Part shown: positions 26,770-35,417 of the stretch, piece after piece
Layout: every line of letters starts with the position of its first letter
How positions within the stretch are numbered: position 1 is the first letter of the stretch
Assembly: GCA_027490995.1 (NCBI GenBank)
Contig: JAIXWY010000003.1
Location: 665,682 to 729,681, forward strand
Direction: 5' to 3'
Length of the DNA: 64,000 bases
Source: Opitutaceae bacterium
GTDB taxonomy: Bacteria; Verrucomicrobiota; Verrucomicrobiia; Opitutales; Opitutaceae
Made by a program: the position numbers and the translations under genes
Notes under the pieces: generated by a model
What the model saw: the letters and a program-made list of their open reading frames with translations, nothing else
Told to the model about the DNA's origin: nothing
Database searches by the model: none

Positions 26770-27972
26770 GTGGCTCGTGCGATCCTCATTGGTATTTCCG
26801 GCTATGGACGGATTCATCTCGGTCTGGCCCGGGCGGCTCGGCCGGTGGGGTTGGAGCTGGTCGCGGCCGCTGTGATCAATCGGCAGGAGGAGGCGTTGGA
26901 GGTGGCGCGACTGGAGCGGGAGGGGTGCCGCATCTACCCGGACTATGAGTCCCTGCTGCGTCATGAGGCGGCTGGGGCGGATCTGTGTCTGATTCCCACC
27001 GGGATCGCGTGGCACGAGCGCATGACGGTGGCAGCGCTCGCCTCTGGTCTCAGCGTATTGGTCGAAAAGCCTCTGGCGGGTTCGGTCTCAGAGGTTCAGG
27101 CGATCGCGGCCGCCGAGCGCGCCGCCCCGGGTCGATTCGTCGCGGTAGGGTTTCAGGATCTCTACAATCCGGAGGTCCATGCGGTGAAGCAGCGCTTGCT
27201 CGCGGGCTGCATTGGCCGCATCGAGCGGGTCCGGTTTCTCGGGTTGTGGCCGCGACCGACCGCATACTTTAGCCGTAATCGTTGGGCGGGACGGATGGCC
27301 GCGGAGGGTGTGCCGGTCCTCGATTCGGTGCTAAGCAATGCGTTCGCGCATTTCATCATGCTTGGGCTTTTTTTTGCCGGCCCGCGCGCCGCCGAAGCGG
27401 CGCGCCTCGCTAAGGTGGATGCGGTGCTGTGGCGGACGAACGCCATCGAAACGTTCGACTCTGGGGCGGTGCATGCGGTGAGCCCCGACGGCGTGGAGTT
27501 CTGGTTCGGCGCAAGTCACGCGTGTGCCACGACGCGCGAGCCTGAGATCGTGATCGAGGGGTCCGCTGGCACGCTCACGTGGTTGCACGAGCGCGAGTGG
27601 CGCCTTGAGACGTCGGATGGCCGACATGAGAGTCGAGCCATCGTCGATGCCCACGCCAATCGAGCCGCGATGATGGATGCCGTGCGCCGCCGCCTGACCG
27701 ATCCCTCCGTCTTCGTCTGCGGACCGGAGCTCGCGGTGGCGCACACATCGCTCATCGAGCGGATCCATCAGGTCGCGACGATCACGGCTGCGCCGGGGCC
27801 TGTCGAGATTCGGAACCTCGCGGGCATTGAAGGGGAAGTCCTCTGCGCTCCCGAGGCCGAGGCGCGGCTCCAGGAGGCGTTCGCTCGCGGTGCACTGCCG
27901 GACCGCGTTGTCTCCTCGGTGCCTCCGGCGGACGGCCACCGCTCCTTTGGCCGACCGAACGTTTGCGGATAA
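26770..27972 (+). CDS. Gfo/Idh/MocA family oxidoreductase (second, divergent copy)
   Basis: A 400-residue dehydrogenase homologue starting with GTG (VARAILIGISGYGRIHL, Rossmann glycine pattern). The motif LSVLVEKPLAGSVSEV contains the EKP signature, and PVLDSVLSNAFAHFIMLGLFF corresponds to the catalytic-region helix. The usual H-x-x-D pair is represented by NAFAHFIM, so the catalytic His is present but the following Asp is not. It is only weakly similar to the neighbouring oxidoreductase at 25.3-26.6 kb, so the two are probably not a recent duplication. Substrate unknown. Confidence 0.85.
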   Translation: MARAILIGISGYGRIHLGLARAARPVGLELVAAAVINRQEEALEVARLEREGCRIYPDYESLLRHEAAGADLCLIPTGIAWHERMTVAALASGLSVLVEKPLAGSVSEVQAIAAAERAAPGRFVAVGFQDLYNPEVHAVKQRLLAGCIGRIERVRFLGLWPRPTAYFSRNRWAGRMAAEGVPVLDSVLSNAFAHFIMLGLFFAGPRAAEAARLAKVDAVLWRTNAIETFDSGAVHAVSPDGVEFWFGASHACATTREPEIVIEGSAGTLTWLHEREWRLETSDGRHESRAIVDAHANRAAMMDAVRRRLTDPSVFVCGPELAVAHTSLIERIHQVATITAAPGPVEIRNLAGIEGEVLCAPEAEARLQEAFARGALPDRVVSSVPPADGHRSFGRPNVCG

Positions 27973-28302
27973 CGGCCCGTCTGTCCGGTGCGCGCCCCTC
28001 GTTGCCCGACCGGTGATCCGGGCGGGGCAACGGCAACTTCGAACTCTGGCGGCGGCGCGGCTCCGCGGACGAGTGGGCCTACGCTCGCGACGCGAGCAGT
28101 TCGGCAGGGACGCGGTCATGCGCCGCGATTCTCGCCGATCCAAACGACGTGCGCCGTGACGACGTGAGCCGACGGCCCCTCGAAGCGGCTGTCGCAGTCC
28201 CGGGGTGTGGCGTCACCGTACGAGGGTGACGCCACACCGCGGGAACATCGGAGCTTCCGCGACGGTGGCCGCGCTCGAGGGATCCGCTGCGAGGGGCGCT
28301 GC
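27973..28302. other. Intergenic region with a strong hairpin
   Basis: No convincing gene. A perfect 14-bp stem, GGTGTGGCGTCACC / GGTGACGCCACACC, with a 7-nt loop lies at 28204-28238. It stands between the convergent ends of the oxidoreductase and the TonB receptor genes. There is no T-run, so it may be an mRNA-stabilising or Rho-assisted end structure rather than an intrinsic terminator. Confidence 0.55.
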
Positions 28303-31300
28303 TTAGAACCGGCCCTTGATGCCGAGGCTGAAGTTCACGCCGAACTCCTCGTGGCGGAACCCCGAGGCGTAGCGGGGCGACGCCTCGCTGTACCGCTCGA
28401 TCACCTGCTCCTTGTTCAGCACGTTGCGTGCGGCGAAGAAGATATTGTAGCGCTTCGAGAGCTTGTACTCGCCGGAGAAGTCGAGGTTCACGCGGGGCGC
28501 GAAGTACTCAAAGAAACCGTTGGTCGCCCCGTACTGCGCACCGGTCTGCGCCGCGGGCGAGGAGATGCTCGTGCCCTTCTGGCGGCCGCGGTAGTTCATG
28601 TTCACGTTCAGGACGATCGGCGCGCGGTTGAAGCTCAGGCTCACGTTGCCCGCGCGTGAGATGAAGCCGCGGAAGTCGGGCGTGTTGTCGCCGGAGAGGT
28701 GCAGCGCAGTGCCGTTCGCCTTGAGCGTCAGGTGACGACCCCAGCCGGGCAGGAACTGCAGCGGACGGATCAGATTGAACTCGGAGCCGGTGATCTCGGC
28801 GTCGCCGCCGTTGACCTGCGTCGACACGGTCCAACCCACGTAGCGGCTCTCGAGGCCGAGTTCGTCGGCCAGTTCGGCCGAGAGTGTGCCGCCGCGCTGT
28901 CCCCAGAAGTCGGACAGCTTCTTCATGAACGCCCCGCCGGACACCATGCCGCCCTTGTCGAAGTAGTATTCGAGCGAGACATCGAAGTTGTCGGCAGTCC
29001 AGGGCCGGAGCGCCGTGTTGCGGATGCTGATCGTGCCGGGCGCGTTGGGGTCGTTATCGTCCTCGTTGATGTCGGCGTTCGGGATGATGTTGGAATAATC
29101 CGGTCGGCCGATGGTGCTCGCGTAGGCGAAGCGGGCGAGGAAGTTGTTCGTGAACTCGTAGGTGAGGTGGAGGCTCGGGTAGAACCCGTCGTACTCGCGC
29201 GAGGCCTTGTAGCCGCGTTCCACGCGGGTGAAGTTCAGCTCCTGCAGCGAGCCGGCGGTGCCGGCCTCGACGCGACGGATCCGCTGGATGCCGGCGAGCG
29301 CCGGGTTGCTATCGACATACGTGCCGTCGGCGTTGCGCTGGAAGACCGCATCCGGATTGGTCAGGAGGCCTTCGCCCTGATCGTTGGTGTGCTCGTAGCG
29401 CACGCCGGTGACGACGCGGAGTCGGCTGTTCATGAGCTTCGCATCGAACTGCACGTAGCCCGCCGTGACCGTCTCCAAGATACGCTCGGAGTTGGTGCGT
29501 CGATTGGTCTCCGCTTCGACGCCGGTCTGATTGGTGCCCGTGCCGAGGCGCCACTGCGCCGGGTTGGCGGCATAGTGCGTGGCGACGCGGTACGGGTCGA
29601 CCCACTGGATTGCCGGCTCGTTGAAATACGGTGCCGTGCCCGAGTAGAGCGTGTCGATGAACGGCGCGGCGCCGTCGTCGGCCGTGTTGGCGATGCCATC
29701 GGGTCCGAGGAACGTGTACGTCTCGCTGTAGCGGCGGTTATCGCGGCCCTCCTCGCGGACGTTGATGCCGGTCTTTACCGCCAGGGGGAAAGAGAAGGCG
29801 TCGATCTGACGCGTGACATCGGCGTACGCGCTGCGGACGTTCGCCTTGCCGTCGAGCGGATCGTTGGTGGCCGTCAGCAGGCGGTAGCCCGTCAGCGAGT
29901 AGGGATCAATCGCGGCTCCCGTGGCATCGCGGACCGACCAGTCCATGTCCGGGAAGGCGATCCGGTCCGCGCGGACCGTCGCGACTCCTTGGAGGGTCTG
30001 GCCGACATTGGAGAAGTTGCCACGGCTGAGGGAACGGTACCACGTCCGTGAGACGGCGGCATTGGCCCCGGCGTCCACGTTCCAGATGCCGGAGCGCCAG
30101 TTGTAGCGCAGGTTCAGCGCCGACGTGTTGCCGAGTTTGTTGCGGAACGAACTGCCGCGGGTGACGGAGGCGCGCCCCGTCGCGGACTGCACGAAGTCCG
30201 GACCCCACGTCAAGGGCGTGCCGGTCGCCGGGGTGGGCGTGGCCGTGGTGCCCATGTTGAAGTTGATGTTCCGGTTTCCGAAGAACGTCTTGTAGTAGTT
30301 GTTCTGCGCGGCGACCGAGAACGTCTGCGTGTCTGTCAGTTTCAAGTCGGCCTTGATGCCGAGCGACGCACGGTTGGTGGTTTTCGGACCGTCTTGGAGC
30401 TGCCACTGCTGGAGGTATGGATTGACCGGGGTGGCTCCGGCCTGAGCGTAGTTCCACGTGGTCTGCCAGCGGTGCTGCTCGACATGTTGGTTCGAGGTGA
30501 GGCCGGTGATGACGAGACCAAAGCGGTCGTTGACCGGAAGGGTGTAGTCGAAATCGAAGTTCGGCAGGATCTTGTAGGTCTCCTTGTTGGCCGGTCCGGG
30601 CGTCTTCGAGAGCTTCGTGTTCTCGCTGTTCATGTTCAGGTAGGCGCGGTAGTTGAACTGCGCTCCCTTGCGCTCGAACGCGTTTTTCGAAATGAAATTG
30701 ATGCTGCCACCCAGCGAGTCGGCGGGGGTGTCAGGCGTCGGGACCTTTGTCACCTCCGTGCGCGACGTGTTGTTGATCGAAACCTGCTCAAACTCGAAGA
30801 TACGGTTGTTGGAGCCCGAGGCCGAACTCGTCAGACGCATGCCATCCCACGAAACGTTAGTGAAGTTCGAGGCGAAGCCGCGCACCGACACGGTGCGGAC
30901 GTCCGCGGCGACGTAGTCGACCGACAGACCCGGCAGGTACTTCAGGAACTCGCCCGGATTGCCTTCGCTGATGTCGCCGAACGCATCGGCGGAGACGACG
31001 ACCTTCACGTTCGGCGAGAAGCGCTGCTCGTTCAAGGCGAGCGCGTTTCCTTCGTACTCGCGGTTGCTCTGCACCACGAATTCATTGAGGACCACCGCCT
31101 TGTCGTCGCCGTAGCGCTCGCGGCTCGTCAGGTTGAAATCGCGCCTGGCAGACTGGCCCGCCTCGACCGTGACAACGATCGCCTCGCTATCGAGTCCGGT
31201 ATAGCCGGCGCGAATGCGCTGCTCGCCCGCCGGGACATCATCGAAACGGTACTCGCCGAATTCATTCGTGAAGGTCTCGCGGCCGAGGCCTTCGATCACG

Positions 31301-31479
31301 ACACGCGCGTTGTTGAGGAAGCGGTCGTTGCCAATGTTGCGGACGCGGCCGGCGACGCTGCCGGAGCCGCCGGCTTGGGCCAAGAGTCCCACGGCGGAGA
31401 GCCAAAGGAGCGCGACACCCAGCAGGCCGCGCCGTAGCGCGCCCGGGGTGGTGGGGGGAAGTGAGGTCGAGGTAGACAT
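28303..31479 (-). CDS. TonB-dependent receptor with N-terminal carboxypeptidase-regulatory-like domain
   Basis: A 1058-residue outer-membrane transporter. A signal peptide (LRRGLLGVALLWLSAVGLLAQAG) precedes a carboxypeptidase-regulatory-like beta-sandwich at about residues 38-115 (GSVAGRVRNIGNDRFLNNARVVIEG, EYRFDDVPAGEQRIRAGYTGLD). A TonB-box-like VVLNEFVVQSNREYEG follows, then the plug (NPGEFLKYLPGLSVDYVAADVRTVSVRGFASNFTNVSWDGMRL) and a 22-strand-type barrel ending NFSLGIKGRF. The architecture matches SusC-like or Opitutaceae carbohydrate receptors. Neighbouring oxidoreductases, iolB and a sialidase-fold protein make a sugar-type ligand plausible; no SusD gene is present. Its start codon is 191 bp from the divergent iolB gene. 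Confidence 0.93.
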   Translation of the reverse strand: MSTSTSLPPTTPGALRRGLLGVALLWLSAVGLLAQAGGSGSVAGRVRNIGNDRFLNNARVVIEGLGRETFTNEFGEYRFDDVPAGEQRIRAGYTGLDSEAIVVTVEAGQSARRDFNLTSRERYGDDKAVVLNEFVVQSNREYEGNALALNEQRFSPNVKVVVSADAFGDISEGNPGEFLKYLPGLSVDYVAADVRTVSVRGFASNFTNVSWDGMRLTSSASGSNNRIFEFEQVSINNTSRTEVTKVPTPDTPADSLGGSINFISKNAFERKGAQFNYRAYLNMNSENTKLSKTPGPANKETYKILPNFDFDYTLPVNDRFGLVITGLTSNQHVEQHRWQTTWNYAQAGATPVNPYLQQWQLQDGPKTTNRASLGIKADLKLTDTQTFSVAAQNNYYKTFFGNRNINFNMGTTATPTPATGTPLTWGPDFVQSATGRASVTRGSSFRNKLGNTSALNLRYNWRSGIWNVDAGANAAVSRTWYRSLSRGNFSNVGQTLQGVATVRADRIAFPDMDWSVRDATGAAIDPYSLTGYRLLTATNDPLDGKANVRSAYADVTRQIDAFSFPLAVKTGINVREEGRDNRRYSETYTFLGPDGIANTADDGAAPFIDTLYSGTAPYFNEPAIQWVDPYRVATHYAANPAQWRLGTGTNQTGVEAETNRRTNSERILETVTAGYVQFDAKLMNSRLRVVTGVRYEHTNDQGEGLLTNPDAVFQRNADGTYVDSNPALAGIQRIRRVEAGTAGSLQELNFTRVERGYKASREYDGFYPSLHLTYEFTNNFLARFAYASTIGRPDYSNIIPNADINEDDNDPNAPGTISIRNTALRPWTADNFDVSLEYYFDKGGMVSGGAFMKKLSDFWGQRGGTLSAELADELGLESRYVGWTVSTQVNGGDAEITGSEFNLIRPLQFLPGWGRHLTLKANGTALHLSGDNTPDFRGFISRAGNVSLSFNRAPIVLNVNMNYRGRQKGTSISSPAAQTGAQYGATNGFFEYFAPRVNLDFSGEYKLSKRYNIFFAARNVLNKEQVIERYSEASPRYASGFRHEEFGVNFSLGIKGRF

Positions 31480-31670
31480 GGACAGGTTCGTTGAGGTTAG
31501 AAGACCAGCCAGCCACAGCCCGACCGGAAGCGCGGGAAACGAATTAGTCGGACAGTCCGATTTCTTTCCTCTGGAGGCGTTTTGGGGGCTGGTTTTTGTT
31601 GATCGTTAACTTTTTACCGTCGCAGCTCACCGTTGCCTGCGGCGGAAGAGTCGGTGAGATCGGCTGAGCT

Positions 31671-32504
31671 ATGCCTCACCAGATGATTCGTTCCTCGTCG
31701 TTGTCCGATGGCCGCATCCTCGATGGGCGGGAGGCGTTGATCCATTTTCAGTGCTTGCGCCTCGCCCATGGGCAGGGCTCGACCCTTTCGGTGGCGGGTT
31801 GCGAGCTCGCGGTGGTGGTGCTCTCGGGCACCTGCGATGTGCAGGTTAACGCCGAGCGGTTCGCCGGGGTCGGTCGGAGGCCGGACGTGTGGAGCGGCCC
31901 GGGCGAGGTCGTGTATGTGCCGCTTGGCGGGGTGCTGTCCGTGGTGGCGGTGAGCGAGGTGGCTGAGGTGGCCGTGGTGGGTGGACGGACGAACGAAACG
32001 CGGCCGGCTTTCCGGGTCGCGCCGGAGGAGGTCGAGGCCGTCGAGGTGGGGTCGCGGGAAACGCATTCGCGTCGTCGCATCGTGCATCTGCTGGGGCAGC
32101 GTCACGCCGGGCGGGTGGGTAACCTCCTTGTGAGCGAGTTGTATGCGGAAGGTGGGTGTTGGTCCGGGTATCCACCGCACAAGCACGACACAGAGAGTCC
32201 TCCCGAAGAAACAGAGTTCGCGGAGCTCTACCATTATCGTTTTCGTCCGGAATCGGGATTTGGGGCGCAGCTGATCTATGATCGTTCCGGCGCGTCGGAG
32301 GCGTACGTCACGCGGTCCGGTGATACGTTCTATTTCACGGAGGGCTATCACCCGACCGTGACCTCGCCGGGGCACGAGGAGTATTTGCTCACCGTGCTCG
32401 TGGGGCGCCACGGTCGATCCCTCATCCAGAATTTCCAGGAGGAGCACCGCCACCTGATGGCGGTGATTCCGGGGATCGACGCGATGCGGAAGGCGTTTCG
32501 CTGA
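31671..32504 (+). CDS. iolB: 5-deoxy-glucuronate isomerase (IolB)
   Basis: Isomerises 5-deoxy-glucuronate to 2-deoxy-5-keto-gluconate in myo-inositol breakdown. The 277 residues give a bicupin. The metal-binding block SGYPPHKHDTESPPEETEFAELYHYRF contains two His, Glu residues and YHYR typical of IolB, and EGYHPTVTSPGHEEYLLTVLVG carries the second cupin His. No iolA, C, D, E or G neighbour is present, so it is an orphan of the pathway here, although the two Gfo/Idh/MocA genes nearby are in the family that includes IolG. The ATG at 31671 is the first good start. Confidence 0.9.
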   Translation: MPHQMIRSSSLSDGRILDGREALIHFQCLRLAHGQGSTLSVAGCELAVVVLSGTCDVQVNAERFAGVGRRPDVWSGPGEVVYVPLGGVLSVVAVSEVAEVAVVGGRTNETRPAFRVAPEEVEAVEVGSRETHSRRRIVHLLGQRHAGRVGNLLVSELYAEGGCWSGYPPHKHDTESPPEETEFAELYHYRFRPESGFGAQLIYDRSGASEAYVTRSGDTFYFTEGYHPTVTSPGHEEYLLTVLVGRHGRSLIQNFQEEHRHLMAVIPGIDAMRKAFR

Positions 32505-32556
32505 TGCGCGGTGGCGGTAGGCTTAGGCTGTCGAGTCTGCGACCGGACGGCTGGCG

Positions 32557-33294
32557 TCACACCACGCGACTGCACGCCTCGACAAAAGCGTCGCCGGTGG
32601 CCGTGTAGCCAAGATGGGTCTCGACGAAGCGGATGAACGCGTGCGTCAGCGCCAGGTCGCGGTAGGTGTCGTCGCACTCCATGCCCAGCGTGCAATCGCG
32701 GAGCAGCACGACGCGGTAGTTGCGGTAGAGGGCATCGGCCAGGGTGGTGTGGACGCAGGCGTTGGTGGCGAAGCCGACGACCACGAGGGTCTCGATCCGG
32801 AGGTTGCGCAGGAGGGTGTCGAGATGGGTGCCGTGGAAACCGCTGTAGAACAGCTTCGGGCAAACATGATCACCGGGTCGCGGCGCGACGCAGGCGCTGA
32901 AGCGAAACTCCTCTGGCGACTCGCGTTGCCAGCGTTCGTCGTCGGTCAGGCCATGGGTCCGGCGGAGCACCGCGCCGAACTCGCTGCGATCGCCGCGGAC
33001 GCCGGGGTTGCTGTTGTTGGCGTAGATCACGGGGAGGCCGACCTGGCGGGCGGCTTGGAGGCAGGGTGCGATCCGTTCGCGCAGGATGCGGCGTTGGAGC
33101 TCGAACGAGCCGGGGAACCAGAGGGGTTCGCGTTCCGGACGTGGTTCGCCGTCCGAGTAGCCAAGCCCGTAGATGTCGATCGGCAGAAAAGCGGTGCGAT
33201 CGAGGCGCAGCTCGAGCTCTTCCTCGCAATGGCCGCGCTGGCTTCCCACCGGAAGCAGATCGTAGTAGCGGCCGGGTAGTCTCAGGGCGTTCAT
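32557..33294 (-). CDS. Isochorismatase-family cysteine hydrolase
   Basis: A 245-residue alpha/beta hydrolase of the isochorismatase superfamily. The catalytic triad is visible: Asp in FLPIDIYGLGY, Lys in VCPKLFYSGF, and Cys in VGFATNACVHTTLADALYRNY, with the family's cis-peptide region before it. Substrates in the family include isochorismate, nicotinamide, N-carbamoyl compounds, ureidoacrylate and biuret; none can be picked from sequence, but N-carbamoyl or amide hydrolysis would fit beside a gamma-glutamyltransferase. The ATG at 33294 (MNALRLPG) lies 17 bp after the GGT stop codon. A TTG at 33318 overlapping that stop is an alternative start. Probably an operon with the GGT gene. Confidence 0.88.
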   Translation of the reverse strand: MNALRLPGRYYDLLPVGSQRGHCEEELELRLDRTAFLPIDIYGLGYSDGEPRPEREPLWFPGSFELQRRILRERIAPCLQAARQVGLPVIYANNSNPGVRGDRSEFGAVLRRTHGLTDDERWQRESPEEFRFSACVAPRPGDHVCPKLFYSGFHGTHLDTLLRNLRIETLVVVGFATNACVHTTLADALYRNYRVVLLRDCTLGMECDDTYRDLALTHAFIRFVETHLGYTATGDAFVEACSRVV

Positions 33295-33311
33295 GAGGGC
33301 GCTGGAGGGTG

Positions 33312-35174
33312 TTACCAAGCGATGCCGTAATCCTCGCCGTGGTTGCTGGAGCCGCCCCAGAGCGTGCCGTGGCGCGAATCGAACCAGATCGCGTTGATGG
33401 GGCCGGATGTCCGGTCGCCGAAGCGCAGACGATACCCCATCCCGGCCAGTTCCTTCCGGACGTAGGGTGGGGTGCTGTCGTGGAGGAGGATGCTCCCGGA
33501 ACGCGGCCGGCGGTCCTCACCGCCGAGGGACAGCCAGAGTTGGTCGGTGTTGACGTTGGGGGCTTCGCTGGCCTCCTGCACCGTCATACCGAATTCCACC
33601 ACGTTGAGGAAAAACTGCAGGAGGTTCTGATCCTGACCATCTCCGCCCTGAACGGCAAAGGACAGGAACGGCTTTCCGTCGCGAAGTGCGAGAGTAGGGG
33701 TAAGCGTGACTCGGGGACGCTTGCCGGGCTCCACGACATTGAAGGGGTTTTCGGTCGGGTCTGTGACGAAGCTTTGCATGCGCTGACTCATGCCGATGCC
33801 GGTGCGACCGGCGATGCATGCGGGGTTCCAGCCGCCGCTGGGGGTGATGGATACGACCCAACCTTCGCGGTCGGCCGCCTCGATCGAGGTGGTGCCGAGT
33901 TGGAGGTCGCGCAGGAATTCCGCGTGGGAAGCCACGCGAGTCGGGGCGGCCGGCGGTTGCGCCCGCGTGGGCAGGAGGTCTCGGTAGGGGTTGACCTTGC
34001 CTTCGAAGGGATACGGATCGCCGGGAGCGACGTGTGGTTCGTTGCGCGTGGCGTGGATGGCCTTGGCGCGCTCCTTGGCGTAGTCCTTCGAGAGTAGACC
34101 CCGCATCGGCTCCTCCGGCGGGAAGTACGGGTCGCCATAGTAGAAGTCGCGATCAGCGAACGTGAGGTGCATGACCTGGCAGAGAGTATGCAGGTAGCGG
34201 GCGGAGTTGTAGCCCATGGCCTTCAGGTCGAAGGTCTCGAGGATGTTGAGGGCCTGGAGCATCATCGGGCCCTGAGTCCATTGCTGCAGCTTGTACACCT
34301 CGATGCCGCGATAGTTCACCGAAAGGGGCTCCTCCTGCAGTACGCGCCAGTTGGCGAGGTCCTGCTCCGTGATCAGACCTCCTTGTTCCTGACAGCCGCG
34401 GACGAACTCCCGTGCGATGTCGCCGCGATAGAAGCGATCGTAGGCGGCCTGGATGGCCTCCTTGCGGCTCTTGCCCTGCTGCAAGGCCGCTCGTTCGGCG
34501 TCCACCAGGTTCTGCAGGGTGGAGAGAAGGTCGGGCTGGCGGAAGATCTCGCCGGCCCGCGGGGCCTCGCGCTCCTGCCCGAGATGCGGCAGGAAGACCG
34601 CCCGGGAATAGGGCCACTGCTTGAGACGGCTCTTCTCGCGCTCAAAGCTGTCCGCGGTCTGCGCTTCGATGGGATAGCCTTCCGCCATTTGCAGAGCCGG
34701 CGCCAACACGTCTTCCAGCGAAAGGGTGCCGAACTCCGCGAGCATCACCATGAGACCACCCGGCGTGCCGGGAGTGACGGCCGCCAGCGGTCCGTACTGC
34801 GGCGGGTAGTTCATCCCCTGCCGCCGGAAGAAGTCCGCCGTCGCTCCCGTCGGAGCCACACCGAGGGCGTTGATCGCAATCACCTTCCCCGTCTTGGGAT
34901 TGTAGATGAGAGCCTGGGTCTCGCCACCCCAGCTGAGTACGTCGTACATGGTGCACGTCGCCGCCAGCATGGCGCAGGCCGCATCCACGGCGTTGCCACC
35001 TTTCTGGAAGATCATCGCGCCGGCGGTCGCAGCGAGGGGCTTTCCGGTGATCGCCATCCAGTGACGGCCGTGCAGTGGGGGCTTCTGCGAGGTGACGGGC
35101 AGGTTGTTGAAGGACTGGGCGGACAGGGCCGAGCCAAGGAAAAGCGAGGCCAAGGCGAGGGTGAAGGGTTTCAT
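33312..35174 (-). CDS. Secreted gamma-glutamyltransferase-family protein
   Basis: A 620-residue Ntn-hydrolase proenzyme. A signal peptide (KPFTLALASLFLGSALSAQ) leads into AATAGAMIFQKGGNAVDAACAMLAATCTMYDVLSWGGE, the GGT start. GGLITEQDLANW and MHLTFADRDFYYGDPYF are also family blocks. Autoprocessing should occur before the Thr of LGTTSIEAADREGWVVSIT, splitting large and small subunits. The small subunit has QSFVTDPTENPFN and GGDGQDQNLLQFFLNVVEFGMTVQEA. Typical substrates are glutathione and gamma-glutamyl amides in the periplasm; some members are cephalosporin acylases. The ATG at 35174 begins the signal peptide; the longer frame to 35249 is Pro/Arg-rich and rejected. Confidence 0.92.
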   Translation of the reverse strand: MKPFTLALASLFLGSALSAQSFNNLPVTSQKPPLHGRHWMAITGKPLAATAGAMIFQKGGNAVDAACAMLAATCTMYDVLSWGGETQALIYNPKTGKVIAINALGVAPTGATADFFRRQGMNYPPQYGPLAAVTPGTPGGLMVMLAEFGTLSLEDVLAPALQMAEGYPIEAQTADSFEREKSRLKQWPYSRAVFLPHLGQEREAPRAGEIFRQPDLLSTLQNLVDAERAALQQGKSRKEAIQAAYDRFYRGDIAREFVRGCQEQGGLITEQDLANWRVLQEEPLSVNYRGIEVYKLQQWTQGPMMLQALNILETFDLKAMGYNSARYLHTLCQVMHLTFADRDFYYGDPYFPPEEPMRGLLSKDYAKERAKAIHATRNEPHVAPGDPYPFEGKVNPYRDLLPTRAQPPAAPTRVASHAEFLRDLQLGTTSIEAADREGWVVSITPSGGWNPACIAGRTGIGMSQRMQSFVTDPTENPFNVVEPGKRPRVTLTPTLALRDGKPFLSFAVQGGDGQDQNLLQFFLNVVEFGMTVQEASEAPNVNTDQLWLSLGGEDRRPRSGSILLHDSTPPYVRKELAGMGYRLRFGDRTSGPINAIWFDSRHGTLWGGSSNHGEDYGIAW

Positions 35175-35345
35175 GCGGGGAGGGAGCGGAGCAGGGCGAC
35201 GCCGAATTGCCGCAGAGCCTGTCACTCCACGGGGATCCGGGCGAGCCAAGACGCCGGCGGCCGCGATCGCCAGGGATGTCGCGGTGCTCCGCTGGTTTCG
35301 CGGCCAATCCTGTTTGACAGGGTGGGTCCCGCCGAGGTGACCCTA

Positions 35346-35374
35346 CTCAGGTCGCATGCCAGCTCAGGTCGCAT
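35346..35374. repeat. Direct repeat in divergent promoter region
   Basis: CTCAGGTCGCAT occurs twice (35346-35357 and 35363-35374), with a 17-bp period, in the gap between the divergent gamma-glutamyltransferase and sialidase-fold genes. Its position fits a regulator site, but no cognate regulator is identified. Confidence 0.4.
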
Positions 35375-35417
35375 CTTTTTGTGAAGCCTCTCCGATCGAG
35401 TGGGGAAGGGGGGAACC

